Assembly (NCBI RefSeq): GCF_029891735.1
Contig: NZ_JANQDH010000087.1
Coordinates: 1-50,329, forward strand
Source of the DNA: Chrysosporum bergii ANA360D
GTDB taxonomy: Bacteria; Cyanobacteriota; Cyanobacteriia; Cyanobacteriales; Nostocaceae
Direction: 5' to 3'
Length of the DNA: 50,329 nt
Shown here piece by piece: positions 17,529 to 26,099 of the stretch. Positions within the stretch are counted from its first letter, which is position 1; each line of letters starts with the position of its first letter. A program made the translations under genes and the position numbers. The notes below the pieces were generated by a model. The model made no database searches. It was not told the DNA's origin and was given only the letters and a program-made list of their open reading frames with translations.

Positions 17529-18230
17529 CTACTGAGAGTGGGTGGGACATTCAAACTTATACCCTACGCCACGTACAGTTTGAATTAGTGCAGGTTGGCT
17601 AGCATCGGCTTCAATCTTCTTGCGAATTTGACCGATATGCACATCTACAACTCGTTGATCGCCAACATATTCATAATCCCAGACCTCTTGAATCAGTTCT
17701 GCTCGTCGCCAGACTCTACCGGGATGGCTGGCTAAAAAGTGCAATAAATCAAATTCCAAAGCAGTTAAAGGTATTGCTTGGTTGTTTAGTGCCACTTCCC
17801 GTCGTGTTGGATCAATCATTAATTTTTCAAAAACTAAACGTTTTTGTTCAGAATTGGTAACAACTCGTTGCCGTCTCAAAATTGCGGCTACTCTCACTTC
17901 TAACTCTCCCAGACCAAATGGCTTGGTGAGATAGTCATCAGCGCCTTTAGAAAAGCCACGGATTTTGTCGGCTTCGTCGGCGCGGCTAGTCAGCATCAAA
18001 ACAAAAACACCATTACGACCTTGCATTTCCTGGCAGAGGTTAAACCCAATCACATCTGGCAAATTAACGTCTAAAATTACCAAATCTGGGTTAAATTGCT
18101 CAAATATAGCTAAGGCTGTTTTACCATCCTCAGCAGCCTCCACCTCATAGGTCTGCTTAATCAAAAAGCGTTGGATTAAATTGCGGACAGCAGGGTCGTC
18201 ATCAACTACAAGAATCTTGGCTGGTGCCAT
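17529..18230 (-). CDS. OmpR/PhoB-family response regulator
   Basis: The receiver domain (about 4-118) has the acidic pocket DDD near residues 10-12, the phospho-acceptor Asp in DLVILDVNLPD, the switch Thr in LMLTSR, and Lys in YLTKPF. The C-terminal winged-helix domain (about 135-230) has the usual LTALEFDLLHFLASHPGRV and RVVDVHIGQIRKKIE blocks. It should bind DNA as a phosphorylated dimer. The frame is open back to 18395, but the extra N-terminus is not receiver-like; I take the Met at 18230 (MAPAKIL, AAAG 8 bases upstream; a Met at 18236 is also possible). It is not clearly RpaA or RpaB, and no histidine kinase gene is adjacent. Confidence 0.88.
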   Translation of the reverse strand: MAPAKILVVDDDPAVRNLIQRFLIKQTYEVEAAEDGKTALAIFEQFNPDLVILDVNLPDVIGFNLCQEMQGRNGVFVLMLTSRADEADKIRGFSKGADDYLTKPFGLGELEVRVAAILRRQRVVTNSEQKRLVFEKLMIDPTRREVALNNQAIPLTALEFDLLHFLASHPGRVWRRAELIQEVWDYEYVGDQRVVDVHIGQIRKKIEADASQPALIQTVRGVGYKFECPTHSQ

Positions 18231-18395
18231 GACCATCACTTTGCAAAAAATTCGTAAGATTAACAGGAAGAAAGACAGCGTAAAAACGCGGTTTCCACTT
18301 TGGGGGTTGTTTAAGACTCTACAGGGGTGAGGAATGTATTTCCTGATGATCCACAATAAAATAATAGTGGCATCAGAATTGGAGGAAAATGACAC

Positions 18396-18932
18396 TCAGA
18401 AAAGTTTGCTAGTCACACATATACTTAAGTACAAGTATTGTGATTATCACACTTGATGTGTACTAAACAGATATTTTGAAGTTTCCTACAGCATTTCATT
18501 CACCTACTAGAGTTGATTTTCCCCATCAGAGTGGAAATTGAAAACTGTTTAATTTTAAATCCATAATGGACACATACCACAAGTTATAGTGACAGTTTGA
18601 AGTGAACACTTCCCTAACATACTCTGTCATTGCCAAGTTGTGAAACATAGAAGTTAACCTTTTCAGAAAAAATGCGTTCTAGTCATCTCTAGCTAAAATT
18701 ATAGAGTACATGGCTTACTAGCCACAGGCGTGAGCGTATACACGGGCTTATGGCAATATGTTAAACTTGACATAGTTAAAGATTCTCACTCAATCCAACT
18801 AATCCGTGATAGTATGCTGGTAGGCTACAAATATTGGTTAGTCCGTTGGTTGGGATTAAGATAAAATCTAAAATTGTTTTTCCAAAAGCAAAACATTGCT
18901 GCTGACCAAAGCTAAAAAAAGTATAAACTCCC
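18396..18932. other. About 540-base gap between divergent genes
   Basis: No gene is supported. It contains two short perfect inverted repeats: TGTGA-TTA-TCACA (18439-18451) and GAAGTG-AA-CACTTC (18599-18612). The first resembles a CRP site, but its 3-base spacer differs from the 6 bases expected. The gap should hold the promoters of the response regulator and the CPP1-like gene. Confidence 0.3.
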
Positions 18933-19556
18933 ATGAGCGATCAAAATCCCTACGAAAAACTTGGGGTACCAGAAGATGCTAGCTTCGATGAAATTCAGGA
19001 TGCTCGGAATCGCCAATTGCAGCAACACAGTGGCGATGCCAAGAGTTTAGAACTCATTGAAATGGCTTACGATGCGATTTTAATGGATCGCCTCCGGATG
19101 CGCCAAGAAGGTAAAATTAAAGTACCGGAACGAATCAGGTTTCCGGAATTGCGAGTGCAGTTACCTGCAAAAGAAAGTTCCATCCCTCCCCAGCAGTCAC
19201 CAGCATGGCTGCAACGAATGCTGGATCAACCCACCCCTAGAGATATCCTCTTACCAGGAGCTTGGTATTTGGGATTAACTGCTATTAGTGTACTTACTGA
19301 AGCAGGAGGCAACCAGGTTTTACAGTTGGCTTTGGTTTTGGGTGTAGGCATCAGTATTTACTTCCTACAACGTAAGGAGGGTAGGTTTGGTAGGGCAGTT
19401 TTATTAACACTGGTTGGTTTAATTGTCGGTTTAATTGTCGGAGGTTTACTTGCTAGTTGGCTACTGCCCCAGATAAACTGGCAACTAACAGATGAACAGT
19501 TATCTACAGTCTTGACATTTACATTGTTATGGCTGATTAGCAGTTTTCTGCGTTAA
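18933..19556 (+). CDS. CPP1-like (DUF3353) J-related membrane protein
   Basis: The 207-residue product begins with a J-like domain (NPYEKLGVPEDASFDEIQ, about 5-60) that lacks the HPD tripeptide needed to stimulate Hsp70. Three or four hydrophobic segments (about 105-205) follow, including a Gly-rich IVGLIVGGLLASWLL. This fits the CPP1/DUF3353 family. The plant member is a chaperone that stabilises protochlorophyllide oxidoreductase, and cyanobacterial members are presumed to act in membranes in a similar way. The start ATG is chosen from family similarity. It is a single gene. Confidence 0.75.
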   Translation: MSDQNPYEKLGVPEDASFDEIQDARNRQLQQHSGDAKSLELIEMAYDAILMDRLRMRQEGKIKVPERIRFPELRVQLPAKESSIPPQQSPAWLQRMLDQPTPRDILLPGAWYLGLTAISVLTEAGGNQVLQLALVLGVGISIYFLQRKEGRFGRAVLLTLVGLIVGLIVGGLLASWLLPQINWQLTDEQLSTVLTFTLLWLISSFLR

Positions 19557-19591
19557 GTCCATGAACTTTTGCGATTGTAGATTGATCAGGA

Positions 19592-19628
19592 GTAATGGAC
19601 AAGTTAGTTTGATCGTTTGTCTATTACT
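19592..19628 (+). terminator. Hairpin after the CPP1-like gene
   Basis: AGTAAT-G-GACAA and TTGTC-T-ATTACT form an 11-base stem with one internal mismatch. It is 36 bases after the stop codon. It lacks a T-run, so its role as a terminator is uncertain. Confidence 0.35.
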
Positions 19629-19733
19629 GCTATATAAAACCTAGACAAAGCTAGACTTTACTTCTTACTTCAACCCTAGCATAGGAGCATTTATCCATCG
19701 GTAAGCTTTCACGCTTTAGCCAAACGCGATTAA

Positions 19734-20420
19734 TTAAGATTCCAGGATGAGTTTGACAGCCGTACTCAAATCCTCAACAATCAAGTCAGGTTGGTAAATT
19801 TCTAACTGAGCGCGATCGCGAATACCACACTCCACAGCTATGACCTTGATATTGTATTTTTTGGCAGCAGCAATATCCGCTTCAGTATCCCCAACCATCC
19901 ATGTATCGGCTGCCATGGGCAATTCTGCCAATGCCCGTTCCATCAATAATGGCTTATCTTCAATATCACTAGTCTTAACATAGTCATTTTCCAGGCAGTA
20001 ACAGCGACTCTTAGGGAAAAAACAGCCTAATTGATACTTATTGACAGCATAATCTAGTTCCCGTACTCGACGCATGGTCATCACAGCCAAATCAATACCA
20101 GCTTGTTGAATTTGTAACAGTGCATCTACAGCACCTGGAACCAGGGTATCATACTGAAAATAACCGTCCGTGTGTACTGTTTTTCGGCGTAACTGAGCAA
20201 ATTCTTGTGCTTGGGTAGCATCCAAACCAGAGTTTAAAGCAATTTGTTTTTCAGGGACACGCGATCGCTTGAGTTGCCAAAATTCCGCTTGAGAAAGTTG
20301 TTTTACAGATTGTTCTGGATATCGGATTTTCTCCAAACAAAACTGATAAACCCGGTAATACCGTTCAGACACATCAATAATCGGTCCATCGAAGTCAGTG
20401 ATTAATCTTAGCATCGGCAA
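19734..20420 (-). CDS. HAD-family phosphatase
   Basis: The 228-residue haloacid-dehalogenase fold protein has motif I as DFDGPIID (nucleophile and acid/base Asp), motif II TMRR, and motif III/IV MVGDTEADIAAAKKY, followed by the common end DLIVEDLSTAV. It has a helical cap (about 25-85). The motif I proline after DFDG is unusual compared with DxDGT or DLDGV. The substrate is unknown; phosphoglycolate-phosphatase-like activity is possible. It lies 133 bases downstream of the dioxygenase gene, which may share its transcript. Confidence 0.85.
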   Translation of the reverse strand: MPMLRLITDFDGPIIDVSERYYRVYQFCLEKIRYPEQSVKQLSQAEFWQLKRSRVPEKQIALNSGLDATQAQEFAQLRRKTVHTDGYFQYDTLVPGAVDALLQIQQAGIDLAVMTMRRVRELDYAVNKYQLGCFFPKSRCYCLENDYVKTSDIEDKPLLMERALAELPMAADTWMVGDTEADIAAAKKYNIKVIAVECGIRDRAQLEIYQPDLIVEDLSTAVKLILES

Positions 20421-20476
20421 AAATTGTTAATTTTGATAACGATTATCTCACTTTTTGACCAATCAACATTAAAAAA

Positions 20477-20492
20477 GGGAACAGGGAACAGG
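20477..20492 (+). repeat. Heptanucleotide repeat GGGAACA
   Basis: Two full GGGAACA units plus GG. The same repeat is present at 21641-21657 and, reversed, at 44844-44855. This class of heptamer is typical of Nostocales. Confidence 0.7.
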
Positions 20493-20534
20493 ATATTGTA
20501 GTGAGAGCATCTTCCCAAAATCTCACTGCCAACG

Positions 20535-20555
20535 AAAATCCAAAATCCAAAATCT
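20535..20555 (+). repeat. Heptanucleotide repeat AAAATCC
   Basis: AAAATCC, AAAATCC, AAAATCT. On the minus strand the stop codon of the dioxygenase gene (20554-20556) lies at the repeat edge. Confidence 0.6.
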
Positions 20556-21597
20556 AAAACTGTAAAGTACCGCGTTTAATTTGTTCAGTTTCAATAGCGT
20601 GAAATAAAGCGCGAAAATTACCTTCCCCGAAACCTTGAGCTTGGTAACGACGCTCAATAAACTCAAAGAAAAAGGTCGGCTCTGCAAAAATGGGCTGAGT
20701 AAAAATTTGTAATAATACTGCATCTTCAGTATCTTCCTTCCAGTCCACTAAAATTTTCTGTCGGGCGATGGCCTCTAGTGCTGATATGGAGAGAGGAAAT
20801 CCAGAGCGCTGTTGAATCTGTGAGTAGTAAGTTTGGGGAACCGAGAGAAAAGATAAACCACGGGCGCGAAGTTGAGCGATCGCACTAAGCAGGTCAGCCG
20901 TCCCCAAGGCGATATGTTGAATTCCTGCTCCCCGGTTAATATCCAAAAACTCTTGAATCTGGGAATTACCAGAAGCAGGTTCATTGATTGGAAACTGTAC
21001 CCCACCTTGACGGGAAACCATAACTTGGCTATGTAATCCAGAGCGATCGGTTTGAATTTTAAAACTTTGCTGGGGATGAAAATCTAAAATTTTTTCGTAC
21101 CAAGCAACAGCAGATTCCAACTCACCCACGGGTACATTCAACACAATGTGATCTATGGCAGTAAAAGTATGATTTGTTGTTTTTGCTGCATAATCAGTTT
21201 TTACTGGTAAATTTTCCATCAACGTATGAGTCAACCCGCCCCAACCGGCAATTTTACCCCATTTGCGGGACACATCACCACACTGCTGGGACTGGATGGG
21301 TTGGATAACTCTAGCCCCCTGGCTTTGGGCTAGTGTCATTGCACCTTCCACATCTTCCATAGCAAAAGCCACATCTGCCACCCCTGGTGGATGTTGACAC
21401 AGAAACTCAGCCACTGGACTGGTAGGTAATAAAGCTGAAGACAGTAAAAAGCAAACAACCCCGCTCCTCACTACTTCTGTACGAGTATGAATTGAAACAA
21501 TGTTACTCTTCACTGCTGTAAACCCCAAGTGGGATACAAACCAATCCCGCCAGACCTGGGCATCTTCTACATAGAAATGAACGTGATCAATATTCAT
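20554..21597 (-). CDS. hpd: 4-hydroxyphenylpyruvate dioxygenase
   Basis: This Fe(II) enzyme converts 4-hydroxyphenylpyruvate to homogentisate, the head-group precursor of tocopherols in cyanobacteria. The 347-residue product has two vicinal-oxygen-chelate domains. The metal ligands are H150 (TAIDHIVLNV), H228 (GIQHIAL) and E312 (FFFEFIERR). The C-terminal gating helix QGFGEGNFRALFHAIE is present. Cyanobacterial plastoquinone does not need homogentisate, so tocopherol is the expected end product. The HAD phosphatase gene follows on the same strand. Confidence 0.93.
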   Translation of the reverse strand: MNIDHVHFYVEDAQVWRDWFVSHLGFTAVKSNIVSIHTRTEVVRSGVVCFLLSSALLPTSPVAEFLCQHPPGVADVAFAMEDVEGAMTLAQSQGARVIQPIQSQQCGDVSRKWGKIAGWGGLTHTLMENLPVKTDYAAKTTNHTFTAIDHIVLNVPVGELESAVAWYEKILDFHPQQSFKIQTDRSGLHSQVMVSRQGGVQFPINEPASGNSQIQEFLDINRGAGIQHIALGTADLLSAIAQLRARGLSFLSVPQTYYSQIQQRSGFPLSISALEAIARQKILVDWKEDTEDAVLLQIFTQPIFAEPTFFFEFIERRYQAQGFGEGNFRALFHAIETEQIKRGTLQF

Positions 21598-21640
21598 AAA
21601 TCCTGAGAATCGAGTACAACAGCTTACCTATGCCATCAAA

Positions 21641-21657
21641 GGGAACAGGGAACAGGG
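21641..21657 (+). repeat. Heptanucleotide repeat GGGAACA
   Basis: Two GGGAACA units plus GGG, in the gap between pstB and the dioxygenase gene. Confidence 0.7.
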
Positions 21658-21766
21658 TTTTGAGGATTTATTTATTTTACTTTCCTCTCCTAGGAGGAGA
21701 GGGGCTGGCGGTGAGTATGTCAACAACTTGGTTAATTAGTTACAATGCAACAGGCTAAAAAACCTT

Positions 21767-22552
21767 TTAACCAAAAAGTCCGGAAACATAATCCCGAGTC
21801 CGAGAATCTAGAGGATTGTTAAACATTTGATGTGTAGGGCCAAATTCCACCATTTGACCAATACGACTTTCATCAGTGCTGAAAAAAGCTGTAAAATCTG
21901 AAATTCGAGTCGCCTGCTGCATATTGTGAGTCACAATAACAATGGTCAATTCAGAGCGCAAACCATGGATTAGTTCCTCAATTTTCATGGTGGCGATGGG
22001 GTCAAGAGCCGAACAGGGTTCATCCATTAGCAACACTTTTGGTTTAACGGCTAAAGCACGAGCAATGCAAAGACGCTGTTGTTGACCACCAGAAAGACCT
22101 AAAGCCGATTTATTCAGCTTATCCTTCACTTCACTCCAAAGAGCAGCACCTTTCAAAGCAGATTCAACCACAGCATCTAATTCGGTCTGAGAAGACTGAC
22201 CAGCTATTCTCATACCATAAGCGATATTTTCATAAATGCTCATGGGAAAAGGATTTGGTCTTTGGAAGACCATACCAATTTGGCGGCGTAGTCGATTTAA
22301 GTTAATCCGGGGGTCATAAATATTCTGACCAAAAAATTCTACATTCCCTTCGACTTTCACCGAACCTTCCAATTCACTAATGCGATTTAGACTCTTAAGG
22401 AAGGTTGATTTACCACAACCACTAGGACCAATCAGTGCAGTTATTTGATTTTGATAAACATCTAAGGAAACCTTATCAATTACTTTATTGGTACCGTAGT
22501 AAAAGCTGATGTTTTTGACTTGAATCGCAGTATTTAATGTGTTTGTGTTCAT
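21767..22552 (-). CDS. pstB: Phosphate ABC transporter ATPase
   Basis: The 261-residue cytoplasmic ATPase drives high-affinity phosphate import. It has Walker [10 protein letters not shown], the PstB-typical LNRISELE and [20 protein letters not shown], signature LSGGQQQR, Walker [14 protein letters not shown], and an H-loop in IVTHNMQQA. It is the last gene of a pstS-C-A-B operon, 43 bases after pstA. No phoU follows within the window. Confidence 0.96.
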   Translation of the reverse strand: MNTNTLNTAIQVKNISFYYGTNKVIDKVSLDVYQNQITALIGPSGCGKSTFLKSLNRISELEGSVKVEGNVEFFGQNIYDPRINLNRLRRQIGMVFQRPNPFPMSIYENIAYGMRIAGQSSQTELDAVVESALKGAALWSEVKDKLNKSALGLSGGQQQRLCIARALAVKPKVLLMDEPCSALDPIATMKIEELIHGLRSELTIVIVTHNMQQATRISDFTAFFSTDESRIGQMVEFGPTHQMFNNPLDSRTRDYVSGLFG

Positions 22553-22595
22553 TGTTTTCCGACTGATTTACTACCGAAAGTTCAATTTTTGAGGT

Positions 22596-23486
22596 TTATC
22601 TACTCTTTTTTCGACGAGTAACTAAACGAGAGATGATATTGACAAACAAAACCAAGCCCAGTAAAACTATGGAAGTTGTCCAGACTAACTGATATTTCTG
22701 GGGATCAGGGTCGTTGTAGAGATTAAAAATCAATACTGGTAAAGAAGCTGTTGGGCTGAGTAATCCTGATGACCAATCTAGACTAAACAAAGCTGTAAAC
22801 AGTAGCGGTGCTGTTTCCCCAGCAGCACGAGCGACTGCGAGGAGAACACCTGTGGTAATTCCAGGAATAGCCGCGGTAACTACAATGCGAAAAGTGGTTT
22901 GAAAGCGAGTCCCCCCTAAAGCTGCGGAAGCTAGACGTTGGTCTGTAGGTATGAGTTTTAACGCTTCTTCGGTTGTGAGGACAATCACAGGGAGCATGAT
23001 TGTGGCTAGAGCAAATCCACCCGCGATCGCACTAAAATTTTTAGTTACTAGAACTATAACACCGTAAGCGAATACACCCACAATAATTGATGGAATCCCC
23101 GTGAGAATACCAGTAATAAAGCGGACAAAATTGGCTGCCGGGTGAGTGCGTCCAAATTCCGCTAAAAATATCCCCGTTAATATGCCTAGGGGAATACTTA
23201 ATAATGCCCCAATGCTCACCATTTTTGCCGTCCCTAGGATCGCATTGCCAAATCCAAAATCAATTACAGAATTGACAAACATTTCTGGCTTTAAACCAGA
23301 TATTCCCCTAACCAGGATTTCCCACAAAATAGATATTAAGGGAACCACAGCCAAAATTGTTAATCCCCAGGCAATCCCATTCATTAAGTAAGTAAATAAC
23401 TGCCTAGACTTGGGTAAAGGGCTAAATAATTCAGCACCCAAAGATTGTTGTATTTGTGAATTCTGAGAACCATCCATATTTATCAA
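22596..23486 (-). CDS. pstA: Phosphate ABC transporter permease PstA
   Basis: The 296-residue inner-membrane permease has about six helices and the family motifs EILVRG, IPLGILTGIFLAEFG, ITGILTGIPSIIVGVF and the coupling-helix region EEALKLIPTDQRLASAALGGTRFQTTFRIV. It pairs with PstC to form the channel. pstC ends 29 bases upstream and pstB starts 43 bases downstream on the same strand. Confidence 0.95.
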   Translation of the reverse strand: MINMDGSQNSQIQQSLGAELFSPLPKSRQLFTYLMNGIAWGLTILAVVPLISILWEILVRGISGLKPEMFVNSVIDFGFGNAILGTAKMVSIGALLSIPLGILTGIFLAEFGRTHPAANFVRFITGILTGIPSIIVGVFAYGVIVLVTKNFSAIAGGFALATIMLPVIVLTTEEALKLIPTDQRLASAALGGTRFQTTFRIVVTAAIPGITTGVLLAVARAAGETAPLLFTALFSLDWSSGLLSPTASLPVLIFNLYNDPDPQKYQLVWTTSIVLLGLVLFVNIISRLVTRRKKSR

Positions 23487-23515
23487 TACTTTTGTTTCAA
23501 TTTACTCAACACATA

Positions 23516-24499
23516 TTAGCGGTTGGTCTTACCCACCCACTTTACCAACAGAACAGCACCAATATTCACAGCCAAAGTCACCGCAAACAAAACCAATCCC
23601 AGATAACTCAAAGCACCAATGTGTAATCCTGGGGTAGCTTCGGCAAATTCATTGGCTATCACAGAAGGGATGGTATAAGCCGGATCTAATAAAGAAAGAC
23701 TAATTTGACCAGAATTACCAATCACCATAGTCACAGCCATGGTTTCCCCCAAAGCCCTCCCTAAAGCCAGCATAGTGGCGCTAACAATCCCAGAAAACCC
23801 AGCAGGTAGCAACACTCGGAAAATTGTTTCCCAACGAGTACCACCTAAAGCCATAGATGCACTACGTAATTCTTTAGGCGTTGCTAGTAGGACATCACGG
23901 CTAATTGCTGCCATAGTTGGCAGAATCATAATAGCCAAAATCATTCCTGCAGTTAACATATTTGTTCCCACTGGAGATTCTGTATTAAATAGCGGTATCC
24001 ATCGGAAATAACTCCCCAGCAACTTTTGTAATGGTTCTATGACAGGAATAAAAATAAAAATTCCCCATAAACCCACAATCACACTGGGAATTGCGGCAAT
24101 TAACTGAATCGTAAATGCCAGAAATGCTTGTATGGAAGGCGGTAAAAATTTTTCAGTTGTTACTAATGCTACTGCTATTCCCACCGGAAAAGCAAAGAAA
24201 ATGGCGATGGCACTACTGACCACAGTCCCGTATATGTAAGGTAAAGCACCAAATATTTCATTGCTGACATCCCAATCTTGCCCCCACAAGAACTGTATAC
24301 CAAACTGTGCGATCGCCGGTTTAGCCTCTTGAAAAATGATCCAGGTGATCAGAAATAGCACCGCCACAGTAATTGTCGTGAAACTATAGACCAGCCATGT
24401 AAACCCTTGGTCAAACCAACCTTTGATCCCGTCGTTAGCTATCAATTCATTATTTAGAGCTAATGAATTATTTGTGTCTGAATTAGATGAATTTGCCAT
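23516..24499 (-). CDS. pstC: Phosphate ABC transporter permease PstC
   Basis: The 327-residue permease has six predicted helices and the PstC blocks WGQDWDVSNEIFGALPYIYG, GIAVALVTTEKFLP, LIAAIPSVIVGLWGIF and the coupling motif ATPKELRSASMALGGTRWETIFRVLLP. It is the second gene of the operon, 82 bases after pstS with a hairpin in between. Confidence 0.95.
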   Translation of the reverse strand: MANSSNSDTNNSLALNNELIANDGIKGWFDQGFTWLVYSFTTITVAVLFLITWIIFQEAKPAIAQFGIQFLWGQDWDVSNEIFGALPYIYGTVVSSAIAIFFAFPVGIAVALVTTEKFLPPSIQAFLAFTIQLIAAIPSVIVGLWGIFIFIPVIEPLQKLLGSYFRWIPLFNTESPVGTNMLTAGMILAIMILPTMAAISRDVLLATPKELRSASMALGGTRWETIFRVLLPAGFSGIVSATMLALGRALGETMAVTMVIGNSGQISLSLLDPAYTIPSVIANEFAEATPGLHIGALSYLGLVLFAVTLAVNIGAVLLVKWVGKTNR

Positions 24500-24534
24500 A
24501 AAAAAGCCAAAACATTAAACTATTTGGTGTTAGT

Positions 24535-24557
24535 AGGGTGAGCCATAAGCCCACCCT
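24535..24557 (-). terminator. Attenuator-like hairpin between pstS and pstC
   Basis: AGGGTG-GGC-TTATG-GCT-CACCCT (minus strand) forms a stem of about nine pairs with one mismatch. Its place 24 bases after the pstS stop fits the common arrangement in which the binding-protein gene is expressed more than the permease genes, through partial termination or 3'-end protection. Confidence 0.45.
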
Positions 24558-24581
24558 GCTGAAAGAAAATAACTGAGGTGA

Positions 24582-25631
24582 TTATTTAACAGTGCTATTT
24601 ACTGTTTGCAATACCCGATTAGTGACTGCAGAGGGAATTCTGGTGTAGTTCAGGTCATCATTGAATTGTTGACCATCGTTCAACACCCAATTAATCCATT
24701 TTTTCACCGCATCAGCCTTAGCGGGAGTAGGATACTTTTTATAAACCATCATCCAGGTCAAACCAACGATAGGATAACCTTGGCTGGGGTCTCCTACAAA
24801 AATGCGGTAGTTATCAGGGAAACTCACAGAGGATAAAGCTGCGTTTGCAGTCTGCAAAGAAGGCGCTACAAACTGTCCAGACTTATTTTGCAGCAGTGCA
24901 GATTTCAGCTTGTTTTGCACAGCGTAGGAATATTCCACATAACCAATAGAACCAGGAGTACGGGAAACCAAAGCAGCCACACCAGGATTACCCTTACCTT
25001 TAAGAACATTAGGCAAAGTCCATTTAGGGGCTGTTCCAGTTCCGATTCTACCCTTGAAATAACCGTTAATTGAACTCAAATGGTTGGTGAAGATAAAGGT
25101 TGTACCGCTACCATCAGCACGAACCGCAAACTTAATTGGTTGGTTGGGTAGATTCACTCCAGGATTATCAGCTTTAATTTTTGGGTCATTCCAGTTGGTA
25201 ATCTGACCAGAAAAAATACCTGGTAAAGTGGTACGAGATAATTTCAGGTTATTGACACCCGGTAGATTATAAACCACAGAAACAGCACCACCTGCTGTGG
25301 GTACTAAAATCACACCGTTCTTAACTTTGGCCATTTCCGCGTCTGTCATAGCAGCATCACTAGCACCAAAGTCAACGGTTCCAGCAATGGTTTGACGAAT
25401 ACCACCACCACTACCAATTGATTGGTAGTTAACTTTCAGGTCTGGAAATTTCTTTCTTACTTCACGAGCATATCTTTCGTACAAGGGTGCTGGAAAAGTC
25501 GCTCCCGCGCCACTGATAGTTTGAGCTTGAGCTTGGACCGGTGCAGCCAGGAGAGAGCCGAGTACAGCAGCAGTTGTTAGTGCTGAAGTAGTAAATGCTC
25601 TGGGTAACAAAGTGGTGCTTGAGAAATTCAT
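24582..25631 (-). CDS. pstS: Phosphate-binding protein PstS
   Basis: This is the periplasmic phosphate receptor of the Pst importer. The start is the ATG at 25631, which has GAGG 7 bases upstream; the frame extends to a TTG at 25664, but that has no ribosome-binding site. The 349-residue product has a signal peptide ending in APVQAQA (about 35). Family motifs are ISGAGATFPAPLYERYA, INYQSIGSGGGI-like VNYQSIGSGGG, VDFGASDA, and RADGSGTTFIF. No lipobox cysteine is present, so it is probably soluble. A Pho box lies 65 bases upstream. Confidence 0.95.
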   Translation of the reverse strand: MNFSSTTLLPRAFTTSALTTAAVLGSLLAAPVQAQAQTISGAGATFPAPLYERYAREVRKKFPDLKVNYQSIGSGGGIRQTIAGTVDFGASDAAMTDAEMAKVKNGVILVPTAGGAVSVVYNLPGVNNLKLSRTTLPGIFSGQITNWNDPKIKADNPGVNLPNQPIKFAVRADGSGTTFIFTNHLSSINGYFKGRIGTGTAPKWTLPNVLKGKGNPGVAALVSRTPGSIGYVEYSYAVQNKLKSALLQNKSGQFVAPSLQTANAALSSVSFPDNYRIFVGDPSQGYPIVGLTWMMVYKKYPTPAKADAVKKWINWVLNDGQQFNDDLNYTRIPSAVTNRVLQTVNSTVK

Positions 25632-25664
25632 AGTACCTCTAACTGTGTAGATTGGTTTGTTCAA

Positions 25665-25724
25665 TTTATATCATGCAATAAGTGCAATTATTTCTGTTTA
25701 AGAACAGTTTAAGGTTGGTCAAAA
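25665..25724 (-). promoter_or_regulatory. Pho box and promoter of the pst operon
   Basis: On the minus strand CTTAAAC occurs twice with an 11-base period (plus-strand GTTTAAG at 25696-25702 and 25707-25713). A weaker third unit lies at 25718-25724. This period and core match the SphR/PhoB boxes described for cyanobacterial phosphate genes (CTTAACCT direct repeats). A TATAAA -10 candidate lies at 25665-25670. Induction under phosphate limitation is inferred. Confidence 0.65.
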
Positions 25725-25780
25725 AAAAGTACCACTTTATGTAAATAGCTTGTAGTATGCAGAATTTTACCTAAGTTAGG

Positions 25781-25980
25781 TATATCAGTGGGTAAAATGC
25801 CCGCACCACAAGATTTATTTTATTTATATGTGTATTTAATGTATTTAAAAAATGTTATACAAAAAACTTTACGTAAATAAATACACTAGCGGTTAAGATG
25901 CCTGCACTACAAAATTTATTTTATACTTGTATTTTATGTGTTGAGTAAATGTTATATAAATAACTTTACTTAAGTAAAAT
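25781..25980 (+). repeat. Two diverged 100-base tandem copies
   Basis: Segments 25781-25880 and 25881-25980 align along their whole length at roughly three-quarters identity by eye. Each starts with a GGGTAAAATGCCCGC-like hairpin, then a CACAAGATTTATTTTAT block, then an AATGTTATA...ACTTTAC...TAA end. A fragment of the same end appears at about 25733-25748. The copies fill the gap between pstS and ubiD. Confidence 0.6.
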
Positions 25981-26099
25981 CCCAAATCCATCATATGCTG
26001 GAATAAGGACGGGGTTTTCAACCCATTTTTTAGATAAATAAAAGCTTTATGGTACAATAAGCATAGTAAAATGTATAAAATATGGCATTTATAAGAAAA

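Noticed and set aside
18439-18451. CRP-type site TGTGA-TTA-TCACA
   Set aside because: The spacer is 3 bases rather than 6, so it does not fit known SyCRP1 sites.
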